NCBI RefSeq assembly: GCF_019649055.1
Contig: NW_026570238.1
Location: forward strand, 1,054,001-1,118,000
Source: Paramacrobiotus metropolitanus
Lineage: Eukaryota; Tardigrada; Eutardigrada; Parachela; Macrobiotidae
Direction: 5' to 3'
DNA length: 64,000 nt
This document shows, piece by piece, positions 24,303 to 35,045 of the stretch. The first letter of the stretch is position 1; every line of letters begins with the position of its first letter. The notes below the pieces were generated by a model. It ran no database searches. It had not been told where the DNA came from and saw nothing but the letters and a program-made list of their open reading frames with translations. The position numbers were made by a program, and so were the translations under genes.

Positions 24303-25380
24303 ATGTACTTCAGGTCATTGACAAAAGTACTTGGAGAACTTGCGGATACCGCTCCCTCCGAAGTGAACCGATCGCCTCCTTCCGTTCTTCACCATGACCT
24401 TTTAGATGTCCCTTTTCCTTCAGCTAATCAATCAGCTACTTTGAATTTTCACCACCCCAATATAACGAGAAAGACTCTGCAGGATTTCTTCGCTATGCTG
24501 AGGAACGGTGACCGTCCAAACGTGACGTCTTCGACGGAATTAAGCGAAGCATTTTCGATATTGGATTCGATGGATAACAGCACCGACAACACTCTGGCCC
24601 GCTTGTTGGAACTTGGTCGTTTGCATAACATTAGTGGAAATTTTTCCAACGCCAATTTGACGGAACTGGTGGATATGTTCGCTAACCGCAGTGCTCGCGG
24701 CTGGGGATCATACGGCGGCGGTGGATACGGTGGCGGATACGGGGGAGGGTCGTACGGAGGCGGTTATGGCGGATGGGGCGGTGGCTACGGCGGCTGGGGC
24801 TCGGTACGTAAAAGACCTTTTCAAAAACAAGAAAAAAATTTATGTTTCTTTGCTTTTTTTTAATAAATTTACTGGTTATTTAATTACTGCTTAGTTAGGT
24901 ACGTTTTGTTGGCAACCGCCATCCAAATCAGTAAGACTGAAAACGCTGACACACATTCATTAAAAAAGCTGGTAGCAACTGAGCACATACAAGTACAGAG
25001 GTACAGTAAATTATGTAATGAACAATATGTATACGTATACTGTTAATTAATTTAGTCATTTACGAATGCTGAGCGAATTTTGCACCGTGATACAGGGAGT
25101 ATAGACGGCAGTGCACTGTGCCCGCATTACAAACAACAGTTTTGCCATGCTCGATCGTATCGATTCTATAATCATTGCTGTGTGGCTGCCCATTGGTCAA
25201 ACCAGTTATGAAATGTATCATGCGTTTTTTTAACAGGATCCATGGTGGTTGTTGCTCCTAAGACGGCATCATCACCATCCGCCTCCACCACAGGCTAACC
25301 GTCAAACTAATCCTGCAGAAGCTGGACTCCTGGCTCTTCTTGGCTTGGCGCTAATCGCCCGGTTGCCCACTCAAGGCTAA
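24303..25380 (+). CDS. Gly-rich protein with C-terminal hydrophobic tail
   Basis: Two exons: 24303-24803 and 25237-25380, phase 0 (TCG|GTACGT...TTTAACAG|GAT). With ATG 24303 the product is 214 residues. The frame is open back to 24198, so the start is uncertain, and an unseen upstream exon with a signal peptide is possible. Domains: an N-terminal part of about 110 residues with several NxS/T glycosylation sequons (NQS, NIT, NVT, NST, NLT, NRS), then a run of GYGG/GGYGG repeats with Trp (about 30 residues), then exon 2 with HHHH and PPPP and the hydrophobic end LLALLGLALIARLP. That tail looks like a GPI-attachment signal or a membrane anchor. The composition suggests an extracellular or cuticular protein. 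I do not recognise a named family. Confidence 0.6.
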
Positions 25381-26157
25381 CAAATATATGTGTACCTACG
25401 TAATTCAAAAATTAAGTTGCTGGGATAAAAGAGTTTCATTGCCTAAAAAATATTAATTTTTTCATGTGTCAGTATAATTACAATGGTCAAGCTTATAACT
25501 TTGTTTATGTGATGAAGTTGTACATGTACAGATAGTCGAGTTACAGCATGTTTAAAATTTAATATTGGCAGTTATGTGAACTTGCGGCAAAACCAAATGC
25601 AAAACTGTATGCGCAGTTTAGGGAACTAATTTTTCTGTTATTTTGGTAAACTGAAAGAAACCTCACCGTAGACATATCTTGCTGGATATTTCAACTAAAA
25701 TTTTGCGTTATATATCACGAAAAGTCCAGTATTTTGGTAACGACCGGTCAATTCGAGATCGCATGAATATAAACGAAACGGGGCTGTGCAGTATTGTACA
25801 TAAGCAGGTGCCTCGCTCGCTGTTGACGGAATTCCTCTGCTGGGCGACCAGAACTTTGCTAATCCACGACTGGTACAAATTTATAATTATTACTTGCCTG
25901 CGTATTGCCAGCTTGTTGTACAGCTATAAAAAATTCTATTGCCGCCTGTATCATAACGACAACCGCGAAATGCAATTACCGTCAAGCGGATGCGCTTGTC
26001 CCGTACATACAATTCGTAAATCAGAGTCTGCAGTCAAGTAGTCAACCCAAAGAGGATGCTGCTGTAATTGTGATGCTTAAATCCTGATGCAAACGAGTTG
26101 TTTTTAACTCGATAAACCATTCCAAGTATGCCTTGATCTTTCTGTAACTAATCGGTG
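25381..26157. other. Intergenic with one doubtful exon
   Basis: Mostly 3' flank of the Gly-rich gene. A plus-strand frame ending at 26087 (CTAIKNSIAACIITTTAKCN onward) looks mildly coding, with a hydrophobic lead and spaced Cys, but I could not attach it to a start or a phase-compatible upstream exon. It is left unannotated. Confidence 0.35.
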
Positions 26158-27086
26158 ATGTCTCTGTCAAATGTTGTTGTCACTCTTATTGTTGCAGTAT
26201 CATGCAGACAAGTGTTTTGTTTTTTAGGTCAGTAAATGAAACGTAGTAAAACCGCTTTTGTCACTTTGTCATTGTATAAATGCATCGTCCCTTAATCAAA
26301 TATACCGATTAGGTGGAAAAATGGACTGTGGTCAGTTTTTTTGCCCTATGGATATACCGGAATATGACGGTGATGGGAGCCTATTAGAAAGTTCTTACGA
26401 TCAAGCCGCTACAACTGCTCTATCGAATGAGCTAAGCATAGTAACGGAACTGGAAAACTCGACGATGGCAAATGCCGGTGACATTAACGTGGAAGCATAT
26501 TGTTGTTTCACACTTCCTCAGAAGAACAACCCGATTACGACGCCTTTTTGTTGCACATGGAATGATTATTCTGATAATTTGTATGCCCATACTGGATTGA
26601 CTCCCGTTAGGTAAGAATTGTTTGAACTGCAATGTTGATTAAAATATTTATTTCATTAAAGACACGTCTGTTTAAGAAACTTAAAAAACTTGGTCATGAT
26701 CGCCTTCGTATTATGCAATGCAGCAAATACGGAATTAGGAGATTTACAATTTGCATTTGCAGTCGCTTGATGTTGGCCTTCTTTCCCGTCGGAATAGCGG
26801 TAGGATGACAATTACAGTGCATTGAAAATACCTTTTTAGGCTTATAGGAGTTTGTATTCAGGATAGCAGCTAATAAAAAGTAGCAACAATTTCATTCATG
26901 TTTTATTACCGGAATGTTTTCTTGCGACGTTTTAGTATCTCGGTTGTAATGCGACAAATTTTCTACACACTGACAAAATTTCAGGTGCTGGTTTGCCTTG
27001 TGATTGCGTTTTACATCGTGTACTTCATCTGCTGCAAAATGCAGAGAACTGGACATAATCCTGAAAGGAGGATGACTGCCGTTTGA
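26158..27086 (+). CDS. Small type I membrane protein with Cys-rich ectodomain (Shisa-like architecture)
   Basis: Four exons: 26158-26227, 26313-26610, 26763-26799, 26985-27086; 168 residues. Exon 1 is a signal peptide (MSLSNVVVTLIVAVSC). Exon 2 holds the ectodomain, with acidic Ser-rich sequence and two CC pairs (EAYCCFTLP, TPFCCTWND). The 37-base exon 3 plus exon 4 encode one TM segment (FFPVGIAVLVCLVIAFYIVY) followed by CC and a short basic tail of about 15 residues. All intron phases (1, 2, 0) agree. Signal peptide, paired Cys, one TM and a short tail resemble Shisa/CYYR1-type adaptor proteins, which act in the secretory pathway. This is an analogy, not a homology proof. A gene of the same design lies at 43082-45705. 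Confidence 0.65.
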
Positions 27087-27691
27087 TGGAAATAAAAAAT
27101 TCTGATAATGTAGAATAATGCACTAAATGTACCTGTGCGAAATCCTTTGTCTTATTACCAAAGTGAACTACTTTCCTGCCTCAACGCTGTATCAACTTGT
27201 AATGAGACAAAATTTAGGGAAAGTGAAATTAATGAATTTTTCTTGATTGATAATCCTATGATCCTATCCTACACGTCGACGAAACGCTGTGGTTACAACT
27301 ATTGTTTGATTAAAATCGTCGCAGTACACGTAATCCATATACTAGATGTATTGATACTTACAACAATAAAATGGCTGTCATCAGTTTTTACTTTACGTTA
27401 TATTATGCCACAGCATTTAACTGAAATTTACGAAAATAAGTACAATAAAACAGCATAACTGTGCAACAGCAGTGATTGTTAGAACTTGAGAATAAAGCTT
27501 AAAATACGCCATTAGCGAGTAAACTTGTTAAATAGGTTAGAAAGTGATGTACGGTGTACAGACATAAAGCAGCAAGCAAATGAAACAAGATTTAAATAAA
27601 ATATCATTATGCCCCCGGCCATCTATAATTATCACATTCAGTTATCACATTTTACGCTTCAATATAATTTATTACCTACCCGCTTCTTGAG
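27087..27691. other. Intergenic (convergent 3' ends)
   Basis: A plus-strand frame at 27135-27458 starts with GTG and has no domain or splice support. It is probably 3' UTR and spacer. Confidence 0.5.
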
Positions 27692-30600
27692 CTATTTTCC
27701 ATTCTCCCCATACTGGGCTTTTCGCCGATCGACATCAATATAACAAAAACTAACCAACGAAAAAATAAAACACCAAGCTGACAGAGCAAAACAAAATCCA
27801 GGCCAAAATCCAGCTGTGGCACCAAAAACATTGAGCAGGATACCGCCGGTTAGAGTAGGACTTAATGCCTGTATGGATGAGGTAATGGCCATCATTTTGC
27901 CAATTTCACTTTTCTCTACTCGACCGGTTAGAATGGATCGTGCTGCCACAGCATGTAGACCTCGCAATATACCCACCGCTGCAGCCACAAAAACGATCCA
28001 TGATTTATGAGCTAGGGAATAACCGAAACTGCAGACAATTGCCGACAGGATGCTGATTATACCGATAGCGGTATCTTTCATGGCCAGATTCTTTTTGAAC
28101 ACCAAAAACAGTATGGGCATTAAGCCGCCGGCTATGGCACCTTGTATTGCGGTAAACGTAGAGAACTCTTCGACGTTCCAGCGAAGAGGAGCGAATTCCA
28201 CAAATAGCTGGAATACTTGAGGCTCCCCTGTTGAACGAGTAATTAAATTATTGCACAAGCCGGGAATTTACACATTTAAACTGCATAATGTAGATATACC
28301 TATCCTGTACGAACTACTACGAAGTATGCATACAGTACACTGAACTTGTGCTGCATTACTAATTATACATACCGTATATACTCGTATTTACAACGCCTGT
28401 TTTATTGTCAGAATCAGCCAATATCAAGTACAATAATCGTGCATGGAAATAATAAAATATAATCAAATAAAGAATATGATCAAATTATTGTCAACTAATT
28501 TTATGAAGCAGTTTAAGGTTCGGTATAGCCTTTTGTAATTTCAGTACGTCTTAACTGATCGTGAAATGACAAAATGTTACCGTCGATGCAGGTGGCACTG
28601 ATGAGAACACAAATAATCAACAGGCCAAAATGTAGCCGGGTATTTCCAGTTCGTTTGCGTCTTAGTGTGTGAAGGTTATCTTTTAAATTTGCCCAGTTGA
28701 ATAAAGATGTGAATGTTTCGAGCTTAAATGTCAATGGTTGCGGAAATTCTCGGCGATCTTTTACAAATATAACTACATAGATGAAACTGGCAACATGAAG
28801 AGCACAAAATAAATAAAAGGGAACGGCAAATCCGTAGTGGTGCAAAAGTGTTCCTCCTATTAACATTCCAGCTGTATTTCCGATAGCCTGGACTCCTGCC
28901 GCTATGCCCATGATTAGAGTCCGGTTTGATTCGTTAGTGTAATCGCCGATGTATGCAAACAAGGCCATCGGAAACATCTATGAAATAATTTTGCTGTATA
29001 CAGCAAACAATCAAAACGAAATGAGTACCAAATTAAGGGTTATTTTTTTTTCTTAGTGTTTGGCCTTGGTTAAGTTTTGTGCAAATGTACCAACTTTAAG
29101 ACGCATTGTACATACCATCCATCCTCCCAAGCACGCCGCCAGCAGAGATGCAAAGAGCATATACATGGGATGTATCGGGAGATATGCACAAAGTAGTAGA
29201 ATTACTCCACAAAGAAATAGCCCCAGAAATGGCATCAGCATTGGTACTTTGCGCCCTGCGTACACAGACCAGGTTGTGACAATGATAGGTAAGTACAATA
29301 TGCGTTCAGTGATTATGGTAGGTTCTCATAATTGACATTGGGAATTTCAAATTACTGGTAATACGCAACATAAAGCATATTATTTAAAATTCGGAAACAC
29401 GAAATCTAAAACACATTTCGGTTGCAGCATATGTTTAACTATCGCCATGCAGCCGGATCAATACCAGACCAACAAACTGCAGTAAATTGCATTTGGTCAT
29501 TTTATAAACTGACCGTATTTATCGCTCCATTGTCCTGCAACGTAAATTTAAATTAGAGGCAATAATGGGCTCTGTTTCTGTAATTACGCTTCCTCTACCG
29601 CACTGGAAGTTTTCTTATAGAATTACAAAAAATATAAATAAGAACTCACGCTTACCGATAAACTGCGACAGCAGAACACAAGGAAGACTCATCACCAAAT
29701 TGCGATAAAACACATAATTAGATGCCAGCGTCCGGACTGAGTCCTCGGCATGGCGATTTGCAGATAATTTGTTATCTTCGCAAAGCTCTTTAGGGTACCC
29801 AAGGATAATTTCGCAGACCTGATATCGCAATGCAACACAATTTGTTTTAGCTTATTCTTCCGGAAGGTTTTCGCGACAAAAATTATTCATTCCGGGGTCA
29901 GGTGAAACTTAGACAAAATTGTTGCGATTTAATGTTTGATCTCTTTGAGTCATCGGGAAGTGTACCAGTTTCGTTCAAAACAGGAACAAAAATTGTCACA
30001 TATCGATCTTCAGTACATTGTTCACGTACAATGTACGACAAAAAGAGGTTGAACCGATCAGTCGGTCCGCGGTTCAAAATAACCTCGCAACGACACGCCA
30101 CCACTAAAACTTGGACGCTTACTGACTACTTTCAGACGCTCGCGCTCCGTGAATATCAAAGTGCAGCTATACTAGTTGCATATCAAGGTGTAAACAAATT
30201 TTAAACTTTTGACCACTAATGGCTGTTTATGGCGAACAGCACAAATTCTAGCCATTTTGCTTTCTCGTAGGCACAGCATAGGATCTGTGCGCATAACCGT
30301 TTGGCTTGCAGTCAATGCTTAAGTCTATGGGAAAGCAAAATGGCTAGAATTTGTGCGGTTCGCCATAAACCGCCACAGGTTTAGTATCAAAAAGTTTAAA
30401 ATTTGTTTCTACACCTTTTGATATGCAACTAGTATAGCTGCACTTTGATATTCACGGAGCGCGAGCGTCTGAAAGTAGTCAGCGTCCAAGTTGGTGCGTG
30501 TCGTTGCGATTATCACCGACTGATCGGTTCAACCTCTTTTTGTCGTACATTGTAAATCTGATTTCTGTTTAGAGTTTGAACATGCATTCAGTATTACATA

Positions 30601-30989
30601 ATTATTATACTGATTTCTGAATAAACGTGCATTTACAGTATTAATACGATGCGATGCGCGTTTTAGCTGCTTTCGAAAACGAGACAGTATTCTAGTTAAT
30701 GATAATTTAGCAATATAGTTACCCTGTCTTTAATTAATTCCGTATATACTGGTTGAGACACACCAAAAGAAAGGCCAAACAGAAGGACAACCGGAATTGT
30801 TAGAAGGGCAGGATTATGGATGAACCGCGGATAATTGATATGGTCGACTTCCTTTGCCATGACGTCAACATGGGCAGCCGGTTCGCAAGCATCTTTTTCG
30901 TCTTCAGAAGAAGAAATAATGGAATCTGTTGAGTTTTCCCTTTTTATATCCATTTTATTATAACGAAAAATGTTCAGTTCGTTCTGCAT
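27692..30989 (-). CDS. SLC46-type major facilitator superfamily transporter
   Basis: Six exons (minus): 30989-30723, 29818-29656, 29534-29514, 29255-29116, 28977-28581, 28227-27692; 507 residues, all in phase. Exon 3 is only 21 bases and encodes the core of the MFS loop 2-3 signature, GQWSDKYGRK across exons 2-4. The acidic N-terminus (SISSSEDEKD part) precedes TM1 (LLTIPVVLLFGLSFG). TM segments follow throughout, with RTLIMGIAAGVQAIGN in the first half and DGEPQVFQLFVEFAPLRW at the mid-protein loop, which matches SLC46 (folate/haem/antifolate carriers) better than other MFS families. Likely proton-coupled import of an organic solute at the plasma or lysosomal membrane; the substrate cannot be read from sequence. 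ATG 30953 is an alternative start. Intron 1 carries a foldback element. Confidence 0.87.
30029..30552. mobile_element. Foldback element with inverted arms of about 220-240 bases in an SLC46 intron
   Basis: Bases from 30029 (CAATGTACGACAAAAAGAGG) to about 30270 reappear inverted from 30552 back to about 30330, with scattered mismatches. The two arms fill almost the whole element. TA stands on each side (30027-30028, 30553-30554), as expected for a Tc1/mariner-type insertion. No coding sequence is seen. It lies inside intron 1 (29819-30722), away from both splice sites. Its ends are unrelated to those of the element at 17304-17850. Confidence 0.75.
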
Positions 30990-31564
30990 TTAACTTTTCA
31001 ATCTATATTAATTGACGGCTTTGAAAGAGTAACAAGCAGATTAATTCATTCGAATTCGCAGCTTATTATCAGCATGCAAACCGTCTTTCTCGCAACACTA
31101 TTCCATAGTAGACATTCTCATGACCATATACAGTATACACACATATTGCTACTGGTGGTGTAAAACAAAATGATCACGGAAGTTCTAAGATCATAACCAG
31201 GCACAGATTCCTGCACGGTAGCCCGTAGACTTTCATTACAAACCTGTACAAAGGCGCATGACCTTGTACACTGCATTTTAAATGGTACTGCGTTGTTGCT
31301 ATCAGTTCTTATCGGAGTCGTAACAAACTTTGACAGGTTAATTTTATGGAAAGCTGCAGCGTGACAGGCTAGATATCTCTACGTTCCGTTAAAATGAACA
31401 AAAAAGAAATGATAAAAAGGCCGAACACCCATCAATTACCGTATCGTCGATGTGCACTAATTTTGAGGTCAAACCAAGTATGAACTGTTAAACCGATAGT
31501 ACAAAACGGAATATAGAAAGGAATTATCGGAATATAGAAAGGTTGCGGTTATTTTGACACTGTA
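30990..31564. other. Intergenic upstream of the SLC46-type gene
   Basis: No exon recognised; presumed promoter side of the transporter gene and left flank of the large nested element. Confidence 0.5.
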
Positions 31565-31583
31565 GGTACAAAGTGGGCCAAGT

Positions 31584-32205
31584 CTTAAAACTTTTAAAAC
31601 TTTTAAAATCTTTAAAACTTTTAAAACTTTTAAAACTTTTAAAACTTTTAAAACTTTTAAAACTTTTAAAACTTTTAAAACTTTTAAAACTTTTAAAACT
31701 TTTAAAACTTTTAAAACTTTTAAAACTTTTAAAACTTTTAAAAATAAAATTAATAATATATAGTTTTGACAGTGATTTTTCAAAAAGCGGTTTTAAGGTT
31801 TTAGCGGGTTTTATTAATAAAAATAAAAATATAAGTTTTGACAGTGATTTTTCAAAAAGCGGTTTTATGGTTTTAGCAGTTTTTAAAAATAAAATTAATA
31901 ATATATAGTTTTGACAGTGATTTTTCGAAAAGCGGTTTTAAGGTTTTAGCAGCTTTAAAAAATAAAAATAATAATATATAGTTTTGACAGTGATTTTTCA
32001 AAAATCAGTTTTAAGGTTTTAGCAGTTTTTTAAAAATAAAAATATTAATATAGTTTTGACAGTGATTTTTCAAAAATCAGTTTTAAGGTTTTAGCAGTTT
32101 TTAAAAATAAAAATAATAATATATAGTTTTGAGTGATTTTTCAAAAAGCGGTTTTATGGTTTTAGCAGTTTTTAAAAATTAAAATATTAATATATAATTT
32201 TGAGT
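31584..32205. repeat. Left terminal array: 9-base repeat, then units of about 72 bases
   Basis: About 17 copies of CTTTTAAAA run from 31584 to 31745. Then come six or seven copies of a unit containing GTTTTGACAGTGATTTTTCA and GGTTTTAGCAGTTTTTAAAA, with starts near 31763, 31835, 31908, 31979, 32053 and 32126. The last unit is degraded. Confidence 0.9.
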
Positions 32206-32497
32206 ATGAACTATGAATGCTGTACCGAAGCTATCTTTGCCGGAACCGGCTTGGTGGCACCGGTAAATCAATTTTTCGAAGAAATAGAATGCAGTTAACT
32301 GCAATAGCAGTTGATTTTAAATTTCATGAGCAACTGCTCGAAATTGGGCTTTGTTGTTTCTTTCCACAAAATCACTAACTGACCATGAGCTACGAGTATC
32401 AACACTGTCCAGTGAGCAAACTGCATACTCGTGTACTGGATGACATTAGTGAATAGATGTACGAGTACTTGCTTTGTTTTAGCCTTTAGGATAGCAT

Positions 32498-32616
32498 TGT
32501 GTTGTCGAGTCAACTTGGCACCTTTTGATACGGTGAGTTATACCTACAATTTGTACTTATACGTCAAGCGGATAGGACTCACTGTAAAGAAGGTGCCAAG
32601 TTGACTCAACAACACA
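32498..32616. repeat. Hairpin: 27-base inverted repeat, 26 of 27 paired
   Basis: TGTGTTGTCGAGTCAACTTG... at 32498-32524 pairs with 32590-32616. A further GGTGAGT/ACTCACT pairing lies inside the loop. It could be a very small MITE or a subterminal structure of the outer element. Confidence 0.75.
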
Positions 32617-33763
32617 GTATGTCATTGTAAAACCTTTTCTTTTGAGACATGTTGTACGAGTAGTTCTAACTTGGAATGTTGAATGTTGATTAACTGGCAT
32701 ACATTCAGAGTTCAGCATATTTAGAATGTTTGATGAAAAACGGGAATGCATATGGAAAACATTATTCATAAAAAACTTTTCTGTATTGCTCATTTTGTAA
32801 AATAATAAAAGAATAAGAAGGTGCACAAAAATCGTGTCTGTCTCCCTTTTCTGAGCGACACAGCAGGCGAAACTTAGGTCCCCGTATATCATTCGATAAC
32901 GCAAAGTACAGCATGTAGATGAGCCCAAAAAAGTCACTTTTGTGAAAACCAAAACCAGTTTTGAGAAAAAATTTAAAAACTTAACATGCAAAACCTACGG
33001 GAACGTCAAAAACCAATTAACGTTATAACTGCCACCTCGAGTGCGAGAGGCTATGCTAATGCGAACAATGCATGCGCTTAAAAAAAATTTAGAAGGAAAT
33101 TGTTGACCTAATTAATATGTTACTACAATTGTCATAAAAATTGTTGTTGCTTTTAACGCATTTTATGAAAATCATCTATGGAATTTAAAATTCCATTTAG
33201 AATTTTGTACCAGTAACCTTTGCAGAAATTAAGCGACTTAATTTTGTTATAAATTCCAACGCTTTGATCCAACATCCAAAAAGTTTGACGTGAGAAGCAC
33301 GCCAATTTTGATTATATTTTTCGAATATTTTTTATATATGATTCCCTAACAAAAACAAAATAAAACACGGGAAGTTGGACAATGCCAGCTCTCGGCAGGG
33401 ATTGTGGTACATACAACAGTACTGTAACGGGACGCCTGCGCCGATCAGGAAAATGCTGCCGGATATCGGGAGCGGCAGACGTGGATCTTTGAATTTATTT
33501 ATTTATTATTTATTTACTGTCTGTAGCTAGAACTACGAGATACACATGGAAACGTAATAAGGTACATAGGGAAACGGCAGCTTTCAAATTTCTACGCTTA
33601 ACGTTATTTCGTAATCTGAGCCAACGAATCTACGAGACGTTAATCTCTTAAAACATTCGCCAGTGGAAATAAATTAAATTGCACTAGGTTTCGCTCATTA
33701 AAATTACATTTGTAATCGTTATTTTTTAGTTTTGAGTTTAGTGATGAAAAAGTAATAATCCTT

Positions 33764-33802
33764 CGCGGACTTATTCCGCGCAATTTGCGCCGGGTCTGCT
33801 AG
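33764..33802 (+). mobile_element. Helitron-like 3' end
   Basis: Two overlapping short hairpins (CGCGGA-loop-TCCGCG at 33764-33780; GCGCAA/TTGCGC at 33778-33790) are followed 8 bases later by CTAG, then T. A GC-rich hairpin just before CTRR and insertion before T is the Helitron 3' signature. The matching 5' TC end was not identified, so the extent is unknown. Confidence 0.4.
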
Positions 33803-34054
33803 TTTTGTAAAATAAAAACTAAAAACTGCGGAAAGCAGAAGCGAAGCCATACTTTTGATGAAATGCACTCCAACAATTTTTGAAAAGGTGTCGGAGCAAA
33901 ATCAAACAACCAATAAACTTCTATAGAAGTATTCTCGTACCTTATGGTTAGAAACGAACCTTCAAATATTGCACAAATTCGCCGACAACGAAAGCCGGAA
34001 GCTGTGTGCTGACTTGTGGGCCGGACTGATTTTCCGCATTAATGTCAAAAACAA

Positions 34055-34396
34055 CAAGTATATATATTAATAGTCTCATTATTAAAAATTGGTAGAACCT
34101 CAAAACCTCTTCTCGAAAAATCCCAGTCAAGTTATGCATTTATTATTAGAAACTGTTTAAACCTTTAAATCGATATCTAAAAAATATCTGTCAAAATCGA
34201 ATATCATTAATTTTTTAATAAAAACTGTTAAAATCTTAAAACTTCTTTTCGAAAAAAACCCTCTCAAAACCATATATCATAAACAATTGTTAAAACCTTA
34301 AAACCGCTTTCTCAAAAATCACTCTCAAACTATATATTAATAAAAACTGCTAAAACCTTAAAACCACGTTCTGAAAAATGACTACAAAACTGAATG
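34055..34396. repeat. Right terminal array, inner part (degraded)
   Basis: Four to five degraded copies of the same unit as in the left array, in reverse orientation (AAAACTGCTAAAACCTTAAA, AAAATCACTCTCAAAACTAT-type blocks). The array stops exactly at TTAA 34397-34400 and resumes after TTAA 41932-41935. Confidence 0.8.
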
Positions 34397-34591
34397 TTAA
34401 CCCTCCAGCGGGCGGTATTCGAAGGAGTGCGAGTTTCCTTATGAAAATCAGCATTTCCCGATGAAGAAATTCAGTTAAGAAAGCGAATTATTTGTGAGCC
34501 TCTGTTGACCATAGGTCAGCGGTGGTTTTATGTCGCCTTCAGAACGCCAATGCGCATGGACGGTCTACAGCATAAAAAGGTTTAATTCTGC

Positions 34592-34916
34592 TGTAGCATG
34601 GTTAATTGTATCATGCAGTTAAAACGTGTTAAGACAATGTCACATACAGTAATATCGTTACGTGTCCACTTGAGTGTTAGTTACTTTGAAGTCAGCACAA
34701 CGTGCATACACATTACGCACGAAGCACTCAGGACATCCGGTCCAGAGTGCAGAGTCAGCACTACATTTGAGTGCACACTTGTCCGTAGAATTTCTCGATG
34801 TTTCTACCTCTTCTACGCGGTATTTAACAATCCCGTCTATGTTGTAACAATTCAGTGTTAGGCGAAGTCATCTGTTAGCATTGAGAGCTTTTAATAAAGA
34901 AGAACCCTACGTTACA
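34592..34916 (+). repeat. 5' LTR
   Basis: TGTAGCATGG...CCCTACGTTACA. Contains AATAAA near 34892. Differs from the 3' LTR at three bases that I can see, near positions 34684, 34712 and 34772. Confidence 0.93.
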
Positions 34917-34917
34917 A

Positions 34918-34934
34918 TGGTGCCTCCAGTGGTC
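34918..34934 (+). other. Primer binding site
   Basis: TGGTGCCTCCAGTGGTC begins two bases after the 5' LTR. TGG is expected, since it pairs with the CCA end of a tRNA primer. The tRNA is not identified. Confidence 0.6.
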
Positions 34935-35045
34935 TTTAATGTCATAGTATACATTTAATGCACTTTTCCATTCTGATCTACCATATGGACAATCCAGCTG
35001 ACCTTTCAACACCGAGCTATTATATAGCCTACCTTTCCATAGTTA

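Noticed and set aside
25679-26087. Plus-strand frames that might form a small secreted peptide gene
   Set aside because: No combination of donor, acceptor and start gave a phase-consistent product.
31469-31908. Long (LKV)n and (LKL)n open frames on both strands
   Set aside because: They are translations of the CTTTTAAAA 9-base tandem repeat, which lacks stops in these frames; not genes.
32557-32991. 144-codon minus-strand ORF inside the outer element
   Set aside because: Very AT-rich, spans the hairpin, no domain and no transposase motif.
34598-34861. 87-codon ORF, repeated at 40301-40564
   Set aside because: Lies entirely inside the two LTRs.
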